Shown: positions 13,151 through 25,599, numbered from the stretch's first letter. The stretch: DNA of 64,000 nt from Physcomitrium patens (GCF_000002425.4 NC_037254.1:9742408-9806407); one strand, 5' to 3'. Numbers and translations are program-made. Notes: generated from the letters alone by a model not told the origin.

Positions 13151-13822
13151 GTTCTAGGTTGCTCTAGCATGATATTCCCCGGATAAAAGTAGATATTTCC
13201 TCTACTTCTTGGGGCTATCAGTTAAGGGTATTTGGGTATTACTGCCATGTATCATTGAACAGTTACACGAAGCTCTCATTTCAGGACAGGATCGTCCAAC
13301 TGATGCAGTTGAAAAGAAGTAATTCATGAAAAATTCGAAGAAAACAAAGATCATGCGTGTTCATGGGACCTCACGATTCAAATTTGGAAAAGTCAGATCC
13401 TACAAAACTCTAAAAATCTTTCAGGAGTGGACATGAAACTGAGACATAAATTACAAAAAGCGATCACAGTGAAAGAAAGTGCCATGCTGATTCAATAAAC
13501 CTCGACTATCCAAATACTTCGTAACTTTCAACACCGAATATATCAAAAACCTTCAAAATCGTAAGCTCATGAGAAATTACTAGCCATTCGTCGAAGATTG
13601 TTGAGATCCAGCAAACAAGTTCTCACGTTCATTACAATGTGCATAGTCAATATACATGATTCTCAAGCTTCAAGAAACTGTGGCACAGTCCGAAGACAAA
13701 ATTTGCACCTGAGCCACAGTGCCAAGGTTTAGCTACTCAGTACTACTTTCAAAAGTGCAGAACGAACGACGACAGCCAGGTTCTGCTACAGGATTTCCGA
13801 GACAATGCGCAACAGCAAAACC
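13151..13822 (-). other. Probable 3' UTR and downstream flank of RPB8
   Basis: GC rises again here and there is no convincing frame on either strand. Its position just downstream of the minus-strand RPB8 stop suggests transcribed 3' UTR; no polyadenylation site can be fixed by eye. Confidence 0.4.
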
Positions 13823-14266
13823 CTATCCGACCTTCCGCATGAGCAAATAGACGCGCTGGTCGAGCACCAAACTATTCAAATTGTTAGGGTCTCCCTTAAG
13901 GCACATCAACAGCCCACCGAATGAGACGTAAGTTTCGACCTTGGGAGGGCCCTTGGATTCCGTGTCCGCGTACTTGTAAACCTTGCCATACATCACGTAT
14001 TCGTATTTGTCAGCCAGTGACTTGCGGTTGCTCTGATCGAACGTGCCATCATCCATGGTACCGTCCAAGCTGAGCGTAGACGCGAGGGCCAGTGTAAATT
14101 TTTCGCCCTTGTGCAGAGGGTAGATGTCGATATTCACGTCCAACAGCACATCCATGTCGAACTGCTCACTGTGCGCCACTATCCGCGACACTTTGTCGAA
14201 CTTCTTCCCATCGGGGTCCAGCTGCGAGATGGTAAAAATGTCCTCGAACAGCAATGTGTCCCCCAT
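13823..14266 (-). CDS. NRPB8: RPB8 / RPABC3, common subunit of RNA polymerases I, II and III
   Basis: Single coding exon of 147 aa; family members are about 145-150 aa. Landmarks: LFEDIFTISQLDPDGKKFDK near the N-terminus, EQFDMDVLLDVNIDIYPL, GEKFTLALASTLSLDG, KSLADKYEYVMYGKVYKY, YVSFGGLLMCLKGD and the C-terminal QRVYLLMRK. This is a clear match to the eight-stranded OB-type RPB8 protein, a small nuclear subunit shared by the three polymerases. The start at 14266 gives the canonical N-terminus MGDTLLFEDIF. The reading frame stays open upstream, but a pyrimidine tract ending in CAG at 14297-14299 looks like a splice acceptor, so a leader intron is likely. Symbol by homology to Arabidopsis NRPB8. 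Confidence 0.95.
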   Translation of the reverse strand: MGDTLLFEDIFTISQLDPDGKKFDKVSRIVAHSEQFDMDVLLDVNIDIYPLHKGEKFTLALASTLSLDGTMDDGTFDQSNRKSLADKYEYVMYGKVYKYADTESKGPPKVETYVSFGGLLMCLKGDPNNLNSLVLDQRVYLLMRKVG

Positions 14267-14378
14267 CGCAAAAACAAAACACCGGCTGCTATTCACCTGA
14301 AAAAAATCAACACAGAGAAAACAACCCAAGCTTGCGATGCTACTTTGCCCCCGGGTCGCAACCCTTGGGGAGAGCCCT

Positions 14379-14387
14379 AAACCCTAA
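14379..14387 (+). promoter_or_regulatory. Telo-box AAACCCTAA upstream of RPB8
   Basis: CCCTAAACCCTAA at 14375-14387 contains a perfect telo-box. In plants this interstitial telomere motif is enriched near the transcription starts of genes for translation and ribosome production (established knowledge). Here it lies 113 bp upstream of the RPB8 start codon, outside the presumed leader intron acceptor. Its role at this gene is inferred. Confidence 0.6.
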
Positions 14388-14477
14388 TAGCTCAGCTTAG
14401 CAAAGTTAGGAGCAAGGTTAGGACTAGGGAGTCGAATCCTTGCAGAATTGTGTCCCAGAAACCTCCTTGTTCAATCG

Positions 14478-14558
14478 ACTGGCTACGCCATCGTGGGCCG
14501 TCGGATCGCAGCTGCGGCTCAGATGCAATCTCGACCGCTGATCGGATTTCTGGGAACG
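14478..14558. promoter_or_regulatory. Promoter-like module, copy 1 (also at 40699-40778)
   Basis: Begins ACTGGCTACGCCATCGTGGG and continues CCGTCGGATCGC; later CCGCTGATC and TCTGGGAACG. A near-copy occurs at 40699-40778. By my count the first 32 bases match at 29 positions and the last 31 at 23, with a variable centre. It lies about 210 bp upstream of the RPB8 ATG. See findings. Confidence 0.6.
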
Positions 14559-14666
14559 TAGGGGAACCAGGAGGCGGGCAGGTTGGAGGTTTGGAGATGG
14601 ATCCACATTCCGCATTGGGTGCTGAAGTTTGTTCATGGGCTGCCTCTCAATCCCACCTCTCAACCA

Positions 14667-14695
14667 TCGCTCTTGTTTCAAACTCAGTGAAACCC
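14667..14695 (+). repeat. Left arm of a perfect 29-bp inverted repeat
   Basis: Begins TCGCTCTTGTTTCAAACTCA. Its exact reverse complement is at 15128-15156. The two arms flank 432 bp of AT-rich DNA sitting between two GC-richer blocks. Confidence 0.9.
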
Positions 14696-15127
14696 GATTT
14701 ACCAGTTATTTAATCTTTACAAATTTCATTTAATGTTATCATGACTATTTTTTTATTTTTTTATAATTATAATATTTAATTAAAATAGCATTACAAATAG
14801 TTGCAATTGAATTACTGCTGAAAAATGTAAGATCAAATTTGTATTAAACATTAAAATTTGGAAAATGATCTAAGTTACAAACTTGTTTTGTAGAATTATA
14901 GGAAAATTTTATAACATTAAAGATAATAAAATTAAAATAATATGATTATATATATACATATATATTACTTAAATAATCTCAAAAGAAATAAATAAATAGT
15001 ACAATTGAAGAAAAAATAAGATTTTATGTTTGCATATACGTATAATATAAATAAAAGAAGTTTCTAAATTGCATTTGATAGAATTGTTTTCACGGTCTCT
15101 TTTATGTTATTATTTTTATGATTACTA

Positions 15128-15156
15128 GGGTTTCACTGAGTTTGAAACAAGAGCGA
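15128..15156 (-). repeat. Right arm of the 29-bp inverted repeat
   Basis: Exact reverse complement of 14667-14695. I found no clear target-site duplication outside the arms, so the structure is not proven to be a transposon. Confidence 0.9.
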
Positions 15157-15399
15157 CATGTAGTGACGAGGGAGCAGCAGGGAAGCTTCTAGACGGTCCC
15201 GGGAACGGCTTCAAGTCTGGTCTTGAAGCATTGTACTTGAGAGACTAAGTGGTCTTCGCTTGAGCCCATGACGAATGAATTCGGATGATTAACATCCTTC
15301 GCTCTTTTTTCCGTGTGTGTTTTCATTTAGACCCACCATTAAGGCTAATTTTGGGACTTACGAACACAAATGTGGTATTATTTATTAGCATGCGTTATG

Positions 15400-15431
<32 letters not shown>

Positions 15432-16020
15432 TGTATGTATACATATACATATACATATATGAATGTGTTTCAACATTAACTTGTAACATTTTTAACATGC
15501 GGATAGACATTTTCAAAAGATGTTTATCAAAAAATGTTGTAAGTTTTTCATGTACAAATAGTTAAGTATAACAAAGTGACAATCATAATGAGCCCCATGT
15601 ATTTATGAAAGAATTGGAATATAATTCTAACGGATGTTTATCCATTAAAATGTAATTTTCTTAATAAAAACTGAATTTATACAAATTTGGGGTATGGTCA
15701 AAACATGGAATTTTTTGTGCTGGTTTTAAACCTTCAAAATATTGCCTTCGGAGAAATCAATTGCTTACTTTCTGACGGGTTAATTTTAAAATGAATAATA
15801 GCAATGCACAGCAATTTGTTGTGAATAACCTGTTCATTCAGAAACAACATTGCTACTGATAATGAGAATTCGCCCAAAATGACGTACACGGAGCACTGTG
15901 AGTTGAACGATGCGAAATGAGCAATCCATGCTTTATAGGAGCCTAATTACAACTGATGAAACTACGAGACTAGTTGCTTCCTTCTTGGTGCACAAGCCGG
16001 TGCATATTACACGAGAAGCA
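15157..16020. other. Intergenic region downstream of COG8
   Basis: GC-richer until about 15290, then AT-rich. A (TATG)n/(TATGTA)n microsatellite lies at about 15398-15460. Its last part is probably the 3' UTR of the minus-strand COG8. No gene seen. Confidence 0.5.
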
Positions 16021-19000
16021 CTATGGTTCTAACACTTGAACGTCAGTGGGGCAATTTGAGTCGGAAATCTGTTCCTCCGCTGCCTCATCAACTGCAGATT
16101 TGTGAGCAACCACGCCGTCCTCCAATACTGTACCTACATGCCCATTGTCAATGTGATTGTCATTGCCGTTCGCATTCGCGTGTTGAATTCCTCCATTGGC
16201 AGCTTCCCCAGACGACCCTGAAGATGGTAGGTTTTGCCGCAAAGAATCTAGGTCGAAGGAACCCATTTGATTCTCATTTCTAATGTCCTTCGAGTATGAA
16301 TACGTAGACACTAGCTTTCGAACTCCTTCCAGCACTATATTTGTCTGAATCAGTACAGAGCCCCCTGAGTAGCACTTGCCAAAGCAGAGAGTGCAATATG
16401 GGCAAACCACCTGAACAAGAAATGACATGTTAGTACTTCTGTAACTACGAAAAAAATACACATTGTAGCTGATGGTTATTGAGAGAATTTAAAAACGATG
16501 CTTATTCAGGGAAGTACATGAGATAGGAAGGAAATTGCCAGAACCCCCGAGGACATGCCTAAATAGAAGCACATTGACACCCCTTACGCACTTATTGGAT
16601 TACTGATGGTAGGGCTGAATACAGTACCTCTATAAAGGCTCGGCACATAGTCAGAAACAATGTTTTCTCACTGGCCTTCACGATGCGGGTTGCATTGTAA
16701 CGTAAGAGAGAGTTAGACACGCTCTGCAGAGCACATTGGAGCTCCAAAGCCAAAGTGGCTTTCAAATTGATTGGAGCGCAATGCCTCAATTCATTCAGTG
16801 CAGCTAAAACACCTGTATGACCCAAACAGAAGACATTAGTGCCAACCACGTACCAAGTACCTGATACCGGAGATTCAGAGTCAGGTGGAGTCGGTTTTCA
16901 GTATATCACAATGATCAAAGGTGACGTGAAACTTAGAGCTCCAAAAAAAACTTCAAAGTGCTAGATGAAATGTCAGGACATCAAATAGAGCATCAATCTT
17001 GACTAAAATCAGATGCCAACCCATGCAATAGTAATGGGCAAACGTACCATTGACAAAAGCAGCTAGTGGAGGATGCTCCATTATTGAATAGGGAGGAGCC
17101 ACATCATCGGGAGAATGATCCAGACTACTCGCTCTTCCGAGCGTCACACGAGGAAGGGGAACCCAACGATGCGAATCTAGAACATGCTGTTGAAGAGGTC
17201 AATTCCAAGTGAGAGAACACAACTTAAAATCGATAGCTACGCATCTAAGTGCATTTCAAAAGCTTTCGAGATCCTGGTAAATTAAAATAGCATCACTACG
17301 CAGCATACTCTTTGCTCTAAGAAGCTCCTTAGTACAACAAAGAAATGCAAGAAACTTGTTAATCTAAAAGAAAAAAATAAACAGTGAAAAACAGTATCCT
17401 CCGAGAACTAACTATTCCTAATCTGTGAACCCAAGCAAGAAGTTTATGTACAGTGATAAATTCTTGGAACCATGCAGATATAGTAAGGGACGATAATTTA
17501 ACACAGAAGCTGTTACTAGATAACCATAACTTCGTCGTGTAAATGAGAAGAGAAGGCCTAATGCACCTGAAAATTATCCACTGTGACAGACATGTTCCGC
17601 ACGAATAAGTTGTGAACAGAGCTGCACACCAAAAGCCGGCAGCTACAGATTAGTCTTGCACAATGCAGAACCTGACAAGGGGACTGACCAAAAATTAGAA
17701 AGCCCATGTGGTGCAGTTCCAGAACACTCTATATGGTGTTAGAAAATCCATAAACTTGGAAACTACGTGAAATGTCGGACACAACGGTAGTATGTACAAA
17801 AGGGCTTGGTTTATTTACCTCTCAAACAGTGGAGGAAGCAGGCCTCTGAAGTCGAGCCCTACGCGCCCGAGGCTCATCCCACAGTACTAAAACGACCAGA
17901 ATACACACAGTAAGCTTGAATACCCTGCTTGGTTAATTTCTTGACTGTGCTGAAAGAGATGACGGAGAGGCTGATCTAATCAATAACAAAAACTTGCTTT
18001 CTCCTATGGATTTTCAGATTAATTTGACAAATATATGGAAGTCATCAGAAAAATAGCAAATCTCACCATACACTGATCTAAGATAATAGCCAAATTTGGG
18101 CCCTCATTGATTTGAGGAAGGACATCACGAAGCACATTGAGGTGTGACGATATACGATGCATTGCCCAACTGTACAGAAGGCCTCCATCAGTGTTTTCTT
18201 CATGACCAGAAGTGTCGTCAGAAAAAATAGCGCGATACTGCATGACTACATCAAACAAGTGCACGCGATGACAATCCGCCATTCTCTTCAAATACTCATA
18301 CGGGTTGCTTTGGTCTAGATCATCGATTATACCCACCAGCCAAGCTTCTCTGCACCTCAGAAACTGTTGCATGAAAGTAATCATGTCTTAACCAAAGAGC
18401 AGTCATTTGAACACAAATGTTCGCATCCTTAAACACGACATGTTCATGAACATGAAATGCTATGACGCTCTGGCATTTGATTCACACATTAACAGACTTA
18501 AATTAGAAAATATGTAAGCAGGGTAGAAGGTATACCTGGAGTCGAATTTCATGCTCATTAAACACAGCCAATCGCCGCAAATAACCAATCACTCTCAGGC
18601 ATTCTGGCAACTGCACACAGTGGTGAGAAAACATACCCAAACGTTAGGTATGTCAATAAATTGGGATGCCCCTGGATGACAAACCATTGCCAGCTAGCTC
18701 AATTTACAGTGCTCGTCCACGTATCGTGTTCCCATCACGTGTATGCTGAATGGTAGGTGACCTCACCGGAATGTTCGATCGCAGTCGTTGTAGAATCTGG
18801 GCAAGTAATGTTTGAGTTGTCTGCCTCACGTCTGCATCTAACGATTGGATCACAGGAAGTCTATGTCCAACCCAAAAGAGTAATGAATTTAGTTATCACG
18901 AAATATAAGTATGTTTTTGAAAACAAGCGTAGGTGAAAAGAAGAGTTACCTTGAATGCATCGTAGCCAATTTCGTGACAAAAGCTTCGAGATCTAGAGCT

Positions 19001-20644
19001 TCGTCATAATTGCCGTTTCGCACACATCTGCATAAAAAACATCCGAATTGATCAAAACTCTAAGCCAACGCAAGCAATCAAACAATTGACTTTTAACATA
19101 CTGTGAAAACTAGCGAAACTAATCAAAACCTAATGAAGTGCGATGGTCACCAGAAAGAAAACTTCCACTATTTTTTATATCTGCAGTTGCTCTGTTGCAC
19201 ACAAATAGGCTCACGTGTCCATAAGTTGTGGTATCTCCAGCAAATCCAGAAGCGAACTATGGTTAGCCAGCAGAGTTCGATTCAGCTGTCGCTTCTCTAA
19301 AATCTTCTGTGCATCGTCCATGAAGTCATTGCAGCCGATGATGAGATTCGGAATTTCTGCAATCTTGGTACACACAAATATGAAACTTCAGCTATTGAAT
19401 GGAATGCAATTGTGAATTTTAAGAAACAGAGCGCAAGCAATTTTGCAAAACCGGTAGGAACATGTGCAATGAAATTTTAAACCTCCATTGCTCCATTGTA
19501 AACACCTGTGCGTAGGGTAGAGTGTTTTTGAAAACGTTTGAGTCAGTAAGTATGAGATACAACTCTGACTGTGACATAAGTTTGCATTATTGGAGCCATA
19601 AGTTTGCATTACTGAACATAGACAATTCACTGTGGGTCAAGATTTACAAAAGCCCAAGGGTTAAGTGCCAAACATACCCGACAACTCCAAAGTGAAGAAT
19701 TTAAATGCATTTTCAAGGAAAAGATAGAACATCAAAATACCAATTATAAATGCAGAGTAAGATACTGAACACCGTACTTCAACGACATTTCAAACTTACC
19801 AAAGTCTTCAAATGCCCATCCACCGATGTAATCTCATGCGTTATATTCTGAACAGCATCTGCCGCAGTAATAAATGCTCTGTAGTGGCCAACTGCAACTT
19901 CTTGCATCTGCCGTCGGATTCGATCTCCATCTACTCTTAAAAGCTCAGGTTCCTGCGTATTTGCACCATTTAAAGACCTTGAAATTTCACAGCAACGATT
20001 CACTCCTTGAAAGCACAGCAATAATCTGATTCTGTGAAGAAACTTAGCAGCAACTAAATCTACTCAACTTCGTACAGAAATAATTATAGCCTAAAAAGAA
20101 TAGGACAATAAAATTTAAGCTCTACAAATTGCAAAGATGGTGTTCAAGTCAGCGCTAAAGAATCGTAAGTTGAGGTAAACTTCAAATCACTACTTGCTGT
20201 CGAATAGAACAGAAGGTGATTGTTATCCCACACAGTGATTAGTTTCATTTCAATGATGACACTTTCCAGAAATTATCAAGAGTTCCTTACACAACAAAAA
20301 CATCGATCTCAGGGTTATAGTTGCCACATCATCAGTTTGATTCAAGGATCGCTTTGCTAGCAGAGAGGTATGAGATCTATCACCAGCAATTTTATTCCGC
20401 TACTTTATAGAACAGCCTTAGGGCGACGGACTTGATCAACAATTCAGACTGCTGGGTTGATCGGGTACACGATCGAATGCTGAACGTTGCCACGGTGACA
20501 CACCTTGTGCAGTCGTTCCAAGTTAAACGAAAGAAGCTCGGAAATGTAGGCTTGCTGCGTTGCATTGGATATTTGCAATGGCAGCGGACCAGCCACATTA
20601 GCATCGTGAAGGCCGACATCGAAGGGTTGCATAACATCTGCCAT
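16021..20644 (-). CDS. COG8: COG8, conserved oligomeric Golgi complex subunit 8
   Basis: Twelve exons in transcript order: 20644-20504, 19952-19800, 19363-19215, 19027-18950, 18860-18767, 18610-18536, 18363-18067, 17886-17819, 17621-17567, 17186-17048, 16812-16628, 16410-16021. Phases agree at each junction and the sum is 1824 nt, 607 aa; Arabidopsis COG8 is about 570 aa. COG8 belongs to lobe B of the COG tethering complex, which guides retrograde vesicles within the Golgi (family knowledge). Landmarks: [113 protein letters not shown] and [12 protein letters not shown]. The last roughly 90 residues are a polar, Asn/Asp-rich tail and probably disordered. The exon 3 acceptor is AAG, chosen because it alone keeps frame and family sequence (IAEIPNL). 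The start ATG opens [10 protein letters not shown]; an upstream start is possible. Confidence 0.95.
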
Positions 20645-21060
20645 GGTTTTCGCCGCTCCTCCGCACCCTCGCGGACAGGAATAAGCAAAATTAATGCGAA
20701 ACTCTGACCGTCTCCAACTCGTCCTCTTTCCCCTGCTACTACTCACACACTGCTCAAGTTGGAAACCTACAACTACCTGCACTTGCCCAAGCCCTAAGAA
20801 AACACGCAACAAAAACTTCGGGAAGCGAGAAAGATGAATCAGATCCCCGTCTCCAAATGCACTATCGGGACATGCCCTTGAAGCTGATGACAAAGCACGA
20901 TCTGCCCCCTCACAGCTACAATTTCCTCGTCCCCCATGTGTCCGAAAACACCACTTCGACCTCCGTGCGCACCGAACTCCACATGTGGTACCCTATTCCG
21001 TGAGTTCCATCACCGTGGGGGTCGTTGTCCCTAACGGTAATCACATTGTTAATCATTCAA
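20645..21060. promoter_or_regulatory. COG8 5' flank
   Basis: GC-balanced sequence upstream of the COG8 start, expected to hold its leader and promoter. The minus strand is open through to 20893, so a longer N-terminus cannot be excluded, but the extra residues do not resemble COG8. No specific element assigned. Confidence 0.4.
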
Positions 21061-22834
21061 AATGTTTACGTCGTAGATTTATTTCTGTGAGGAATGTTAT
21101 CAAATTACAATAAGCTTATTGTATAATACTGAAGAAAAAAAATGTACTGAGTGGACCATTTGCTGGGTTTATTGATTTATTCATTTTTACTATATATAAA
21201 TATAAACAGATAAAATCAATAAGTATGTTATGAAATGATTTTAAGGTTTGAAGATATGATTGTTGTTGGGGATTACCTCTATATACTAATTCATAGTCAA
21301 AATGATGATTTGGAGATTTTTGTAATTTTAATTTTACATGCTTGTAAGAGAGTAATTATTTAGAAAATCAATGGTGAGTTAAATATTTTCTTAGTACTTG
21401 ATAACTTCTTAAAGCTGAAAAAAAAAAAAAAAAAAAAATAGTGGTTGAAATGCATATGTATAAATGATTTTTCAATTCAATGAATACAAAAAAAAACAAA
21501 AAAAACAAAAAAAACAAAGAAACAAAAATCCAATTTACAAAAAAAACTACCATGTATTATGTACCTTTGAATAATGAAAACCATTGTATTTTAAGACCTT
21601 TGTTAGAAATACATACCATAAATGAATGTTTTAAAGATTAGAATAAATTTTTAAATAGTTTTTTCTTGATTTCTAATTGAGTTTTAATACATGATTCATT
21701 TTGAAAATATGATAAAAATTTGTATTTCAAAAACTTTAAAATAATAAGTATTTGATATAATTTAAATTATTTATAAATATGCATATTTTTTATTTTACAT
21801 TTATATGTATATATATATATATATATATATCCATTTTATTAAAACTATTGACTGCCTCTTTTTTATCCAATTTATGATGTCTACTTTATTTATGATATTT
21901 GTTTGCATCTATGTTTGTTATTCAATTGATGATATTTGTTGATGTCTTGATTACTTATTATGTTCATATTCTTCTTATTTCTCTCATTCACTCTTACAAA
22001 CAAATCTAAGCCATGAAAAAATTGAAGGAAATAAATAAATAAATAAATTGTTGATGTATTGCAATGCCCTAGTTTTATCAAAGTAATGAAGCAGAAGAGA
22101 ACAAATATCTACATAATTATAAAGCTCAGCGGTTGGTGCATGCATATAGACCTTACAAAGAACTTAAGTAATTGCAAAATAATGAAGCTCATTAAAGACT
22201 TTGGCAAAGATTCATTCTTGAAATAAAGAAAAGAGGTCAATAACATTACATGCTTTGTAAGATAAGTAGAATCAGAGTTGAATTTTTTTCTATTCTAGAT
22301 GTTTGTCACTTTTTAGGTACAATAAACAAACATTAAGCCTTTTTTAAAGTAAATATGTTGTACTTTGAATGCAAACCCAAGAAATAACTATATAAGAAGT
22401 GTAATGTATATTGTTAAAAAAAAAATGAAATTGGCCATGTTATCATCTCTATTTTTATTTTTTTAGAATTTTTTTTTATCAACAATGAACCACATATTAA
22501 TAACATCCTCTTCTACAATAGTATTTTTATTTGTACATTGTTGAAAGCAAAATGGTATCTAAATCTAACTAACATGCATCAATGAAATAAGACTAGAGTA
22601 TCTCAAAAACCTAAGTTCTTTTTATTCTATAGCAACATAAAATCTCATCATAAAATAAGACAAAACAGACCAAAACAAAACTGAATGGAATGACACAAGA
22701 TAGGACATGAAAGACAATTGTGCAAATGGAAATAGAACAGAACAAAATTGAACAAAAATATGCAAAACCAAACTTTACTAAGAAAAAGGGTTTGAAGCCA
22801 TACTTCACCATATGTCCTAAAAGGCCTTAGCCAA
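21061..22834. other. AT-rich DNA without a recognised gene
   Basis: No protein-like frame. Simple repeats include a 19-A run near 21421, AAAAAC repeats at about 21489-21530, and (AT)n at about 21802-21830. It could contain the unread 5' part of the adjacent Helitron. Confidence 0.5.
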
Positions 22835-23039
22835 TCCTACTTATACCTTATCCTACCACCCTGGACTTTCTAAAATATTCTTAGGTCATAGGCCCTACCT
22901 AGATAATTATCTTAAACTCCTTTTTAGAAGGTTCTATAGTAGGCCCTATCTAAATAACCACCCTATATTCTTCTAGAATGTTCCATGGTGGATCCTATCT
23001 TGTCCACTAACCTAACCCCAATTCTAGAAACTTCCATGG
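22835..23039. repeat. Degenerate tandem repeat, about 50-bp unit, four copies
   Basis: Successive units start near 22835, 22889, 22939 and 22988. Each reads roughly TAGGCCCTAYCTAAATAA, then a C-rich stretch, then TTCTAGAANNTTCCATGG. The copies are clearly related but diverged. They lie just upstream of the Helitron coding remnant. Confidence 0.6.
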
Positions 23040-23519
23040 TTCTAACTATCTATATAATTATCTTTTCTATATCTTATTATAGTAAAGGTGTTTATACATT
23101 TTATATTCAAGGTACAATTTATTCATTTCATGAGAGGTTTATAACTTACTTAAAATCAATATTTTAAATTAAATCAAATATAGTTTTATGACATTACTTT
23201 TAAAGCTCAATTTAATTATTATCAAATAATATCTAGATCAAATTTTCTTAAATGATATTTATAATAAATTCTTTTTGTATCAATCTGTTTATGTAATATT
23301 TTATGCATGAAATTGTTGAATCCCATAGTAACTATTCTTTTGCCATTTGTATTAAGAGAAATCATAAAAAAAACATGTAGTATTATAACACCCTTTGCAT
23401 TGATGAAATTGCTGTGATAATTGTTAATAAAGATGTTATTTTTTTAAAAAAAGACTTATCATTTTTTATACTATCATAGGCCCTTTAGTAAGGATCAATG
23501 AAATATATGGTGCATGTGA

Positions 23520-24587
23520 TTTATTCATGTATCCCATTATATTTTCTTATAAAAAATATAGTAGGAATTTAAATATATTATATAAAAGAGTGGAAATAAT
23601 AGAGTCCAAAAATAATAGAGATAAAGTAGAGCATGAAGAATATGAACATAATTGATCCAAAAAAAGAATTTAGTTGAGCACAATAGATTATGCTTTATAT
23701 TACTTGCACTTTTGTGAGCTTGAGGGTGGTTTTGTTTAGTATTATATAAGACTTTTGTAATAATATGTTGCTCATCAATATTCAAAAATTGATCAAATGC
23801 GTCTTTGTTGGCTCCAATTTAATCAACATATAATTTTAACTTAATTTTTACTAAATATTATTTGATCACCTATAAATTAATGGTGATTTAGCAAATATCA
23901 AAAGATATATTAATTTATCTTTTTCTTTTAGAAGAAGTAATAGGAGTATATACCAATGCTACTAAGATGCAATGAAAATAATTTAAGTCCATAGCTAGCC
24001 AAATCTTTATATTATCTTTACTTATAACTCAAGTTGGTCAATATTTGGAGAAAAATTACTAAAAGAAAAAATATCATCAAACTGTCTTAGCTTGGTTACT
24101 TGAGCATTTAAATAGTAATTGATAACTTTAAAAACTTTTTTGATAAAAGATAGAATTCTTAAAAAAAATATTATATATATCTATCTCATTGAATTTAAAA
24201 AAGGTGGTATATAACATGCTCATTTTTTCATTGTTCTTCATCATGATGACAACTTGTTAGATTTATTTGATTAAGATATTATTTTTTCAGTTAAAATTTT
24301 AAATGTTGAAAGCCAATTCCAACTATATGCTACTATCTTAAAATATATGGTTTATTAGGCATGTCGACATCTCAAATAAGATGTTTCATATGTAATAGAT
24401 GGTGTTTTATAAAAATATTATTAAAAAAAATGATAAGATTTGCAAAAATGATAATAATTATCCTTCTTATTATAAAAAAAAATAATGACAAAATTATAAT
24501 TGTAAGAGGCAAAGTTCTAAATAACCAATGAATAATATAATTCTTTACTAGATTTTTGACTATTACATTAATGTTACAATATGCTCT
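23520..24587 (+). pseudogene. Helitron Rep (HUH) region, left fragment of a split element
   Basis: Read across stops and shifts, this matches the N-terminal and Rep part of plant Helitron Rep/helicase proteins. Visible segments: a block resembling YAVEQNRLDWIRFNQ (here HQYSKIDQMRLCWLQFNQ); then IYLIEFKKGG followed by a stop and HAHFFIVLHHDD. HAH at 24215-24223 is the HUH nuclease motif. INVTICS follows at the broken end. Autonomous Helitrons use Rep for rolling-circle transposition. Many stops make it dead. It ends at the gypsy insertion, and the frame resumes at 30352. Confidence 0.75.
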
Positions 24588-25127
24588 TATCAAAGATATG
24601 AGTTTTAAAGAAAAAAAATCTCAATACATTCTTGTATTATTCAAAAAGACTATAAAATCTCTCAAAGTTAGTAATATATTGAATTAGAATGGATATTATC
24701 AAAGATAAGAAGACTAAAGAATCTTGAAACAAAGACTAAAGACTATGAAGGTATTGACAAGAATGAAGAAGGCTTCACTCTTGACTCTATATATACTCTT
24801 TAACTAGGAGTTATATAATGATATGCTATAGGACTTCCAACACATGTTGACTTTATTAGACACATGATTTAACTTGAAAGGCAAGTTATTCATATGTGGG
24901 CCTCATAATTAGCTTGTTCTACAAGTTATTAATACGTGTGATATGTGGCTAACTTATTGTTGAAGTTTTTAGCTTATCAATTAACTAGAAAAATATGTAA
25001 AGTCAAAGAAACATCTATGAAGCTTCTAAAAAGCTTTTCTAGAAGATATTATGAAATTAATCTATTATTACTTACTTCTACTTAATCATATAGGTAATTA
25101 TTAAAATAAATATGTATGTCTGTGACA
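24588..25127 (-). repeat. 3' LTR of the nested gypsy element
   Basis: Aligns along its length with 29819-30346, and in part with 55647-56147 and, inverted, with 59128-59665. It begins TGTCACAGACATACATATTT in minus sense. Confidence 0.88.
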
Positions 25128-25140
25128 TTCTCTCTTTTTC
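25128..25140 (-). other. Polypurine tract of the gypsy element
   Basis: GAAAAAGAGAGAA in minus sense, directly next to the 3' LTR, where plus-strand DNA synthesis primes in LTR elements. The truncated copy has a purine-rich counterpart next to its LTR near 56148-56163. Confidence 0.7.
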
Positions 25141-25599
25141 TAGGGATGAATTCTACAAAGACTAGTCATCATACAATAAAGAAGTTCAAGATGCATCAAA
25201 TTATGTTTGTTACATATACTAATCTTTATTTTCTGAGGCAAAAGAACCTTTCAACTATTGATAGTATCCTAAGGCTAATAAACAAGATATTTCAATCTAT
25301 TTTGGTACCACTTTGAACCTAAGACTTTTTCTACCTTGAATTCTTTATCATTATTTATTTCTATAGGATGGGATAGTATTTGTCTTCTTTCCTAAGATAT
25401 TGTCTTATATGGCTCAAGAAGAGACATGTGGAATAGGAAATGAATCTTTATAGATTCTAACAGATATAATCAATAAGCAACATGATTGATTTATTCACAA
25501 ATAGGAAAAGGTCTAAATCTACAATAGTCCAACTTGTCACAAAGATGAGTAGTCTTGATATTGCAACAAAGTAATCATACCTTGTCACCTACATTGAAT

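Noticed and set aside
14696-15127. Calling the 432-bp AT-rich insert a named MITE family
   Set aside because: No target-site duplication or known terminal motif was visible, so only the inverted repeat is reported.
20444-20893. 149-codon minus frame as the COG8 N-terminus
   Set aside because: Only the part from the internal Met (20644) resembles COG8, and the frame runs past the splice donor at 20503.
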